39,110 nt of DNA, taken from contig JALSLH010000068.1 of assembly GCA_026988435.1 (NCBI GenBank), positions 1 to 39,110 on the forward strand, given 5' to 3'. The stretch is from Methylophaga sp. GTDB taxonomy: Bacteria; Pseudomonadota; Gammaproteobacteria; Nitrosococcales; Methylophagaceae. A program made the translations under genes and the position numbers. Below the pieces are notes generated by a model. The model was not told where the DNA came from. It ran no database searches and saw nothing but the letters and a program-made list of their open reading frames with translations. This document shows positions 32,871-39,110 of this stretch, piece after piece. Each line of letters starts with the position of its first letter. Within the stretch, counting starts at the first letter, position 1.

Positions 32871-32945
32871 TCACGATTTATTGGCGACGATAAATGCTGC
32901 GCCAATAATGAGTGCGACAATAACAAGAAACAGAAGATCAAGCAT
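32871..32945 (-). CDS. Possible 24-residue membrane peptide
   Basis: An ATG two bases after the stop codon of the preceding gene opens a 24-codon frame: MLDLLFLVIV, then a continuous hydrophobic stretch to IVANKS and TGA. It would be a single membrane helix with a short charged tail. There is no strong ribosome site, so translation would depend on coupling. Not recognised; could be chance, but the frame is hydrophobic throughout and sits exactly where an operon gene would. Confidence 0.5.
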   Translation of the reverse strand: MLDLLFLVIVALIIGAAFIVANKS

Positions 32946-32947
32946 GG

Positions 32948-33718
32948 TTAGTCGGTTATTGCGAAGGTTTCAATTTCTTGGTTTCGTTGTTCCGAAAAAA
33001 ATTGATAGATCTTTTTAAGTTCATCTGGCGTAAAGTGGATGACGACTAATTGTTGCCCGGGGTGGATAATATTGGAATCGCGACCCATTTTGTGGGAGTT
33101 CAAGTTATAAATATAGCTACTATCTACTTTGTTGGCGAGTATGCTACCTAAAAAAGAGCTTAAGCCAGAAGGCAGCTTCTCGTCGGCATTGGCGGGGATG
33201 ACAGCCTGAAGCCTATCTTTATTTTGGCTGATGCCTTCGATTCGCAAGCCTTGGCGAAATTTATTGATTAAGCCTGTTTGGACAATGCCCCATAAACCCT
33301 GCACATCTTTATCGGTAACGCTGTGCACATAAAAAAGCGCATCATCGGCGATAGCATCATCTTGAACAATATCTTTGATAGCTAGTGCTTGTTTGTCGGT
33401 ATTAGGTAGTGTGATGATGCTGTCATGACGAACAAATTGATCATTATGCTTATCGACGGTTATGGGCTCTGTTGTTGCGATTGCTAATTGATTTACAAAG
33501 GCTTCGGCTTCTTGTTCTTTTTTTAGAAGATCGGTAGGTTCGGTAATGATGGTAAGCGGTGGTGGCGCATCAATGATTTCGATTGGTGGGTTAATATCGT
33601 GTTCGGTACTGCTACTTGGTTTAAGATCAGAAAATAAAATATAGCCAAACACAATTAAAACAAGCAGTGCCATAATGGCTGGAACAAGTGAAGGTTTTGC
33701 TGAAGCGACAACTGCCAT
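32948..33718 (-). CDS. Membrane-anchored periplasmic protein, LysM-like end
   Basis: No firm family. The 256-residue protein has one N-terminal membrane helix (about residues 11-30), a Pro/Ser/Glu-rich linker (32-75) and a periplasmic domain. 'VTDKDVQGLWGIVQTGL' and 'SNIIHPGQQLVVIHFT' resemble the two halves of a LysM-type fold, and a middle segment separates them, so a peptidoglycan-binding role is possible. It follows mutL by 24 bases at the end of the nnrD-tsaE-amiC-mutL operon, in the place where miaA-hfq lie in Escherichia coli. Confidence 0.7.
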   Translation of the reverse strand: MAVVASAKPSLVPAIMALLVLIVFGYILFSDLKPSSSTEHDINPPIEIIDAPPPLTIITEPTDLLKKEQEAEAFVNQLAIATTEPITVDKHNDQFVRHDSIITLPNTDKQALAIKDIVQDDAIADDALFYVHSVTDKDVQGLWGIVQTGLINKFRQGLRIEGISQNKDRLQAVIPANADEKLPSGLSSFLGSILANKVDSSYIYNLNSHKMGRDSNIIHPGQQLVVIHFTPDELKKIYQFFSEQRNQEIETFAITD

Positions 33719-33742
33719 TTGATTAACCTGGAAATTCTATAG

Positions 33743-35380
33743 TTAGGTTGAGAATAAGCTACTCAGGGTTCGTTGATCAAGTGCAATACACCATTTTTTT
33801 GTGATGGGCATCACGTTTAGCTGTTCTATCACGTGTTTTGCCTGATCGGTATTATTAATGGAGATCAGCGGTATATGTTGTTGTAGCAATGCGGTAAGGC
33901 ATTCTATATCGGCTTGTTCGTGGCTTAGTGCAGTAAAAATGGACGACATTAGTTTGTTTATATCACATTGCGCAAGCAAGCTAGGAATTGCCGTTACCAT
34001 TAATCCATTTTTGTGTTGTTGAAATTGAATGGCTAATTTATTTAGGGTTGAGGCATGCTGTTTTGCGGCATTAATCTGTTGTTTATCTGCACTCACGATA
34101 ATGGGCACCAAGATCGGGCGGCATCGTAAAGTATTATCTTTGATGGCATCGCATAATTGTTGACGTTGTAACTCTCGGTTGGCTTCTTGTAAATCTAGCA
34201 GATGTAGGCCCTGTGAATTTTGGCTGATGATATATCGCTGTTCCAAGAGGGTGAGTACCTGCCCCAAATGTTGGGGGGTATCTAAATTTAAGGAGAGACT
34301 CGAAAGCGACGACGGTTGTGAATGGTACGTTGGTAGCTGTTCAGCAATAGAATCATGCTCTGGTGTTTTTACGATGGCAATATTATCGGTGCTTGATAAT
34401 GTATCTTGAATCGCCGAGATAATTAAACCATGAATTAAACGGGCATTTCGGAAACGGACTTCATGCTTTGTAGGATGCACATTAATATCGACAGTATCGA
34501 GCGGGATTGTTAGATAGAGTACGTAAGCGGCTTGCCGACCTGCTGGAATATGCTCACCGTAGGCTTGGCGAATAGCATGATTAATCACCCGATCACGAAT
34601 AACGCGACCATTTATAAAGAAGTATTGAACATCAGTTTGTGCGCGATGGGATTCGGCTTTACCTAACCAGCCTGATAGCGCAATGTCCTCATAGGTCTGT
34701 TCAATGTAAAAACTATTATCGATAAAGCTTTTGCCGCAAATTTTGGCGACACGCTGTTGGCGCTCTTCAAACGTATTGGCAATCGCTAATTTTAATTTAC
34801 TTGAGTTTGCATATTTATAATGAAAGCCGACACTAAACTGACTTAGGGCTAATCTTTGAATTGTCGTTAGAATATGATGTTGTTCGGTTTTATTACTGCG
34901 AAGAAAATGGCGTCGAGCAGGCAGGTTAAAAAACAAATCGCGCACTTCGAAAGTGGTGCCATAAGGATGTGATGCAGGCGTGATTTCTGTGTCGCCATGG
35001 GTGATTTGATAGGCACAATCAGCATCTTTTTGGCGAGAAGTAAGTGTTAAATGAGAAATGGATGTAATACTTGGCAAAGCCTCACCACGAAAACCGAGGC
35101 TACTAATGTGGCTGAGCTGTTCGCTAGAATGAATTTTGCTGGTGGCATGGCGACTGAGCGCAATAATAAGATCGTCTGGATGAATGCCTTCGCCATTATC
35201 TTGAATGCGGATAAGCTGACTTCCAGCACCCTCAATATCAATATCAATTTGGCTAGCGAGTGCATCGAGACTGTTTTCGATAAGCTCTTTGACAACTGAA
35301 GCAGGGCGCTCAATAACTTCACCGGCAGCGATTTGATTGGCAAGATGGACTGGAAGAGCGTGAATGCGATTGCTGGTCAT
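33743..35380 (-). CDS. mutL: DNA mismatch repair protein MutL
   Basis: MutL couples MutS mismatch recognition to MutH and helicase. The N-terminal GHKL ATPase is complete: 'IAAGEVIERPASVVKELIENSLDA', 'IRIQDNGEGI', 'ALSRHATSKI', 'LGFRGEALPSI', and 'VHPTKHEVRF' at about residue 315. The 545-residue length is slightly short because of the linker. In the C-terminal domain the endonuclease motif DQHAxxExxxxE is absent: 'HLLDLQEANREL' stands there. This agrees with a MutH-dependent system, and mutH is at 18518. Two bases separate it from amiC. Confidence 0.96.
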   Translation of the reverse strand: MTSNRIHALPVHLANQIAAGEVIERPASVVKELIENSLDALASQIDIDIEGAGSQLIRIQDNGEGIHPDDLIIALSRHATSKIHSSEQLSHISSLGFRGEALPSITSISHLTLTSRQKDADCAYQITHGDTEITPASHPYGTTFEVRDLFFNLPARRHFLRSNKTEQHHILTTIQRLALSQFSVGFHYKYANSSKLKLAIANTFEERQQRVAKICGKSFIDNSFYIEQTYEDIALSGWLGKAESHRAQTDVQYFFINGRVIRDRVINHAIRQAYGEHIPAGRQAAYVLYLTIPLDTVDINVHPTKHEVRFRNARLIHGLIISAIQDTLSSTDNIAIVKTPEHDSIAEQLPTYHSQPSSLSSLSLNLDTPQHLGQVLTLLEQRYIISQNSQGLHLLDLQEANRELQRQQLCDAIKDNTLRCRPILVPIIVSADKQQINAAKQHASTLNKLAIQFQQHKNGLMVTAIPSLLAQCDINKLMSSIFTALSHEQADIECLTALLQQHIPLISINNTDQAKHVIEQLNVMPITKKWCIALDQRTLSSLFST

Positions 35381-35382
35381 AC

Positions 35383-36738
35383 TTATGGAATGAGCAATAC
35401 ATCACCGATTTTGAGTGTGGTGCTTGTTAACTCATTTTTCTTTTTTAATTGGCCTAGAGTGACTTGATAACGAAGAGCAATAGTGCTTAATGTATCGCCA
35501 CTACTGACAATATGTTGTTGTGGCATCTTGGTGCCCGGCAACGGGTTGCGTTGGAAGTAATGCCTAATGCCAGACATCATGGCTCGTGCCAGTTTATTTT
35601 GATGGCTGGCAGATTTAAGTTTACGCTCTTCATCAGCATTAGAAATAAAAGCAGTTTCAACAAGTACCGATGGGATATCAAGTGATTTTAATACCACAAA
35701 AGATGCATATTCGACTTGTTTTTTATGAACGTGACCGATACGTTTTAGACCCGACAAAACAGTGTTTGCGACTTCATTACTGGCTACTTGGCTCGCATCT
35801 CGTGATAAATCTAACAATACATAAGCAAGAGTGTCATCTTTATCTTCCAAGCTAATTCCACCGACAAGATCGGCTGCATTTTCTTTGTCGGCTAATAATT
35901 GTGCGGCTTCACTACTGGCGCCTCGTTGAGATAACACATAAACAGAAGCACCTTTGGCTTGTTTATTGCGAAAAGAGTCAGCATGGATTGAAATAAATAT
36001 ATCTGCTTTTTGTTTGTGGGCTCGATCTGTACGCTGACGAAGACTGATAAAGGTATCGTTAGAACGAACTAAATAGGCTCGCATTCCTTGTTCTTTATTG
36101 ACTAAATTTGCCAAGCGTTTTGCGATGGCTAACACCACATCTTTTTCTTTTGTGCCATTTCTACCTGTCGCGCCATGATCTTTACCACCATGGCCAGCAT
36201 CAATAGCGATAACAATATCGCGCTTTGGTTTTGGTTTTTCTTTAATTGCGATAACGGGTTTTGGTTTTTCAGGTTTGGGTTCAATCTTGGGTTTTGTTTG
36301 TGAAGCGGGAACCGGTGTAGGTTTAGCTTCAGTTTGCTGAACTTTGGGCTTAACTTGATTAGGGTCATTTAAATCAATCACTAGGCGATATGAATGTGTT
36401 TGATCTGAAGCTAATTTATGCGTTTCATATTTTATTTTAGTCGTTAGATCTAAAACCAAACGAAGTGTTTCATCTCTTTGTGCATGGCGAATATTTTTTA
36501 TAAGCTGACCTGAAAATTCGGGTAATGTGGTTGCTTTTGTCCATATGGTATTTCGTAGATCAATCACTAAACGATGTGGTTTATCTAAGGTAAATGTTTT
36601 ATACGTAGCCGATTTTGTGAGATCAATAACGAGTCGTGAACCTTCATCAGAACTTGATAAGCGTACACCCGTAACCGAAGCAGACCACGCAGTAAAACTA
36701 AAAGTAAGTAAAATCAGGCTCAGAAAAACACGGAGCAT
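35383..36738 (-). CDS. N-acetylmuramoyl-L-alanine amidase (AmiB/C type)
   Basis: The enzyme splits septal peptidoglycan for daughter cell separation. 451 residues: signal peptide (1-20, ending WSA), AMIN domain (about 22-125), a Pro/Lys-rich linker (about 130-175), Amidase_3 domain with zinc ligands in 'IAIDAGHGGKDHGA', 'SIHADSF' and the Glu of 'VLVETAFISN', and a C-terminal LysM domain ('HIVSSGDTLSTIALRYQV'). I start at ATG 36738, preceded by AGGAAAC, because an earlier in-frame start would place extra residues before the signal peptide and overlap tsaE. The LysM makes it AmiB-like. Confidence 0.94.
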   Translation of the reverse strand: MLRVFLSLILLTFSFTAWSASVTGVRLSSSDEGSRLVIDLTKSATYKTFTLDKPHRLVIDLRNTIWTKATTLPEFSGQLIKNIRHAQRDETLRLVLDLTTKIKYETHKLASDQTHSYRLVIDLNDPNQVKPKVQQTEAKPTPVPASQTKPKIEPKPEKPKPVIAIKEKPKPKRDIVIAIDAGHGGKDHGATGRNGTKEKDVVLAIAKRLANLVNKEQGMRAYLVRSNDTFISLRQRTDRAHKQKADIFISIHADSFRNKQAKGASVYVLSQRGASSEAAQLLADKENAADLVGGISLEDKDDTLAYVLLDLSRDASQVASNEVANTVLSGLKRIGHVHKKQVEYASFVVLKSLDIPSVLVETAFISNADEERKLKSASHQNKLARAMMSGIRHYFQRNPLPGTKMPQQHIVSSGDTLSTIALRYQVTLGQLKKKNELTSTTLKIGDVLLIP

Positions 36739-36758
36739 TTGTTGTTTCCTATGGTTTG

Positions 36759-37205
36759 TTAATCTAGTTTTGCACACAATATTTTGCCGGCATCAGAGCA
36801 AGCTACAACACTTATTTGTCTACCCTTTTCATCATATTGTAGTTTGATTATTATATCTGGCTTGGGCAAGTAATTTCCACCTTGTTGTGGCCATTCTATT
36901 AAACAAAGAGAATCGGAATTCATGTAATCATCCAGCCCAATATAATCAAGTTCTTCAGGGTCGACCAATCGATATAAATCAAAATGAAAAACAGATCGAT
37001 CTGTTAAATTATATTGCTCAACTAAAGTGTAAGTAGGGCTTTTGACCTTTCCATGGTGGCCAAGTTCACGTAATAGGCCTCGACATAAGGTTGTTTTTCC
37101 CGCGCCGAGTTCACCTTCTAAGTGAATAGTAAATTGTTGCTGAGGGCAAAACCTTGCAATGCGAGCACCAAGATCAAGCGTCGCCGCTTCGTCGGCTAGG
37201 TGCAT
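36759..37205 (-). CDS. tsaE: tRNA t6A synthesis ATPase TsaE
   Basis: A 148-residue P-loop protein needed, with TsaB, TsaC and TsaD, to make threonylcarbamoyladenosine at tRNA position 37. Walker A 'GELGAGKTT' (31-39), 'KSPTYTLVEQY' and 'FDLYRLVDPEELDYIGLDDY' are the family marks. It lies between nnrD (14 bases) and amiC in the conserved nnrD-tsaE-amiB-mutL order. Confidence 0.95.
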   Translation of the reverse strand: MHLADEAATLDLGARIARFCPQQQFTIHLEGELGAGKTTLCRGLLRELGHHGKVKSPTYTLVEQYNLTDRSVFHFDLYRLVDPEELDYIGLDDYMNSDSLCLIEWPQQGGNYLPKPDIIIKLQYDEKGRQISVVACSDAGKILCAKLD

Positions 37206-37219
37206 CTTCCACCCCTATA

Positions 37220-38707
37220 TTAATAAATAAGGTTGGCTAAATGCCTGAGATGAGGAATAAGGTCCATGGCTAACATGCCACGCTCACCATCTTTCTCAGC
37301 CGCTTTATCACCAGCCATACCATGCAGGGTTACACCTACACAGGCTGCGTCCATAAGAGGGAACCCTTGCGCCAATAGGCCGCCAATAACACCGGCAAGC
37401 ACATCGCCCATGCCACCACTCGCCATACCGGGGTTGCCCCATGCTGATAAACGGGTTGGCACTTCGCCATTATTAATTAGCGAGCATGAACCCTTGAGTA
37501 CAATAATACCGCCATAGCGTTTTTGCAATTCTTGCGCCGCCTTGAAACGATCTGCTTCAATTTCTGCAGAAGAGCAGCCTAATAATCGAGCTGCCTCACC
37601 CGGATGCGGCGTTAATACCCAATTATCATGGCGCTGCGGGTTCTTGCTTAATATATTTAAGGCGTCAGCATCAACGACCATAGGTAGGTTGGCGTCGATA
37701 GCGGCTTGAAATAAGCCTTCACCCCATTCAGTCTGGCCTAAACCAGGCCCTACAGTTAAGGCGTTGGCACGCTCAATTAACGGCGCTAAATCTTTAATAT
37801 CATCAACGCCATAACACATGAGCTCAGGTCGGGTAAGGTTGAGGGTATGACCATGATCAGCCCGAGTTGCAATACTTGTTAAGCCAGCACCAACACGAGC
37901 ACCGGCTTCAGCAGCCACGCGAGCAGCTCCTGGCATACCGTGATCACCACCGATAATAAGTAGATGGCCATATAAGCCTTTATGACCTGTACGCTGGCGA
38001 GGAGCAAGCAATTGAGCGGCATCATTTTCTAAACTGACACGACGTGCAATGGGTGTGAATTCTTTTAAGATAGCCGTTGGCACTTGTAGTGAATCAAAAC
38101 AAATTACGCCACTGTGATTAGGACCTTCACCTAAAAACAAACCTTTATTTAGACCAATAAAGTTAAGTGTGTTTGTTGCTTTAACAGCGATGTTTTGAGG
38201 GTTTCCTGTATCAGCGTGGAGGCCAGAAGGAATATCAATAGATAAAACAGGAGTACGCGTTATTTTATTTATTTCTTCAATAATTGTTTTGAAATCGCCC
38301 GTTACCTCACGGTTGAGACCTGTACCAAGGAGTGCATCGACTACAACATCGGTTGAGGGAAGAGTGCCCTCAAAACTTTGAATTTCCGAGCCTGTGGCTA
38401 AATATCCATCACGGGCAGCTGTTGTTTCGGGCCCGAGTGGATCGTCGCCTACTTGAATAACAGCTACGCGGTAACCATCAGCGATAGCCTGGTTTGCCAG
38501 CTCAAGACCATCGCCCCCATTTTTTCCTGTTCCACAGAGGATTAATATTCGCTCGGCTTGTGGCCAATGATTCCTTATCGTAGACAGTGCCGCTTTGCCG
38601 GCGCGAGACATTAATGTTGCGGTTGAAACATTGTGCTGCTCTATAACAAGTCGATCAATTTCAGAAATTTGCTCGGCTGAAAAAAGATCATGAGGTAAGT
38701 TAAGCAT
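37220..38707 (-). CDS. nnrD: Bifunctional NAD(P)H-hydrate epimerase / dehydratase
   Basis: The 495-residue YjeF protein repairs damaged NADH and NADPH hydrates. The N-terminal half (about 1-215) is the epimerase, with 'ILCGTGKNGGDGLELA' and 'VVDALLGTGL'. The C-terminal half (about 225-495) is the ADP-dependent dehydratase, a ribokinase-like fold with 'GHKGLYGHLLIIGGDHGMPGAA', 'VVDADALN', 'LTPHPGEAARLLG' and 'GNPGMASGGMGDVLAGVIGGLLAQG'. Leads the operon; divergent from queG with 41 bases between. Confidence 0.96.
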   Translation of the reverse strand: MLNLPHDLFSAEQISEIDRLVIEQHNVSTATLMSRAGKAALSTIRNHWPQAERILILCGTGKNGGDGLELANQAIADGYRVAVIQVGDDPLGPETTAARDGYLATGSEIQSFEGTLPSTDVVVDALLGTGLNREVTGDFKTIIEEINKITRTPVLSIDIPSGLHADTGNPQNIAVKATNTLNFIGLNKGLFLGEGPNHSGVICFDSLQVPTAILKEFTPIARRVSLENDAAQLLAPRQRTGHKGLYGHLLIIGGDHGMPGAARVAAEAGARVGAGLTSIATRADHGHTLNLTRPELMCYGVDDIKDLAPLIERANALTVGPGLGQTEWGEGLFQAAIDANLPMVVDADALNILSKNPQRHDNWVLTPHPGEAARLLGCSSAEIEADRFKAAQELQKRYGGIIVLKGSCSLINNGEVPTRLSAWGNPGMASGGMGDVLAGVIGGLLAQGFPLMDAACVGVTLHGMAGDKAAEKDGERGMLAMDLIPHLRHLANLIY

Positions 38708-38748
38708 AAATAATATCCTAAATTGTATTTACACATATAATAGCCTGC

Positions 38749-39110
38749 ATGAGTGAGATAAATACAGCATTGTCGGAAAATGAATTGTTAAATTTATTGC
38801 GCGGGTGGGCAAAAGACAATGGTTTTCAACAGCTTGGCGTTAGCGATATTGATTTGAGCAAAGCTGAAAAAGATTTAACACAGTGGTTAGTGAAGGGCTT
38901 TCATGGTGAAATGGCTTATATGGCACACCATGGCACCAAGCGCACACGACCAGAAGAACTTGTTTCTGGGACGGTAAGGGTCATTACTGTTCGAATGGAT
39001 TATTGGCCTGAACCCTCTGCAGAGCCTTGGTCTGTTATGGATAATGATCAACTAGGTTTTGTGTCTCGTTATGCCTTGGGGCGAGATTATCATAAGTTGA
39101 TGCGCAAGCG
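38749..39110 (+). CDS. queG: Epoxyqueuosine reductase, 5' part
   Basis: The frame is open to the end of the window (120 codons). 'LLRGWAKDNGFQQLGVSDIDLSKAE', 'GFHGEMAYM', 'KRTRPEELVSGTVRVITVRMDYWP' and 'SRYALGRDYHKLMRK' match the N terminus of QueG, the cobalamin and iron-sulfur enzyme of the last step of queuosine synthesis. The ATG at 38749 follows GCCTGC without a good ribosome site. The divergent queG / nnrD order is conserved in gammaproteobacteria. The iron-sulfur part lies outside the window. Confidence 0.94.
   Translation, partial: MSEINTALSENELLNLLRGWAKDNGFQQLGVSDIDLSKAEKDLTQWLVKGFHGEMAYMAHHGTKRTRPEELVSGTVRVITVRMDYWPEPSAEPWSVMDNDQLGFVSRYALGRDYHKLMRK

Noticed and set aside
36129-36368. 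Second frame in the Pro/Lys linker of the amidase
   Set aside because: The repeated linker codons keep several frames open by chance; the amidase frame explains the region.

Overview
The window reads as a chromosomal segment of an AT-rich, methylotrophic gammaproteobacterium. The main evidence is a ribulose monophosphate (RuMP) formaldehyde-fixation cluster (two hexulose-6-phosphate synthases, one hexuloisomerase, one transaldolase), the gammaproteobacterial gene order queG / nnrD-tsaE-amiC-mutL, a MutH-type mismatch repair endonuclease, and the nitrogen-PTS block rpoN-hpf-ptsN. A Methylophaga-like organism is the best guess, but this is inferred from gene content alone.

Layout. 1-170: 3' end of an rRNA operon (5S rRNA and terminator). 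338-2133: small accessory island with an AIPR-type abortive-infection gene and a YoeB/YefM toxin-antitoxin pair. 2141-8172: one long minus-strand operon, rpoN-hpf-ptsN-hprK-EIIA(Man)-ptsH-ptsI, ending in two paralogous small secreted proteins; no sugar permease and no rapZ. 8290-9959: ABC transporter of the tungstate type without its binding protein. 10074-13742: metK-ahcY-metF, an S-adenosylmethionine recycling operon led by an SAH riboswitch. 13804-22889: housekeeping and signalling genes (CZB chemoreceptor, YgjP-like peptidase, dusA, ABC-2 exporter, mutH, a REC-REC-GGDEF regulator, leuC-prmB). 23193-26823: RuMP cluster, with a 94-residue protein carrying four TSVExYI repeats between the second hps and transaldolase. 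26925-29972: HAD phosphatase and dihydroxyacetone kinase subunits DhaK and DhaL, the latter two split by a GxxExxY gene flanked by ACCACAGAGGCAC-type repeats. 30020-31903: MazF/MazE-like pair and a porin. 31904-32870: palindromic repeats and tRNA-Phe. 32871-39110: nnrD-tsaE-amiC-mutL operon with two unrecognised genes at its end, and the divergent start of queG.

How it fits together. Formaldehyde is condensed with ribulose 5-phosphate by HPS, isomerised by PHI to fructose 6-phosphate, and rearranged by transaldolase; DhaK/DhaL and the HAD phosphatase would handle C3 intermediates. metK-ahcY-metF recycles the methyl-donor cofactor. The PTS proteins EI, HPr, EIIA(Man), EIIA(Ntr) and HprK form a regulatory phosphorelay; because the DhaM subunit expected for a PTS-type DHA kinase is not seen, this relay could be its phosphate donor (hypothesis).

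Two interspersed repeat families shape the intergenic regions: short REP-like palindromes, usually in inverted pairs, and ACCACAGAGGCAC repeats tied to the GxxExxY gene. The most novel candidate is the TSVExYI repeat protein embedded in the RuMP cluster.
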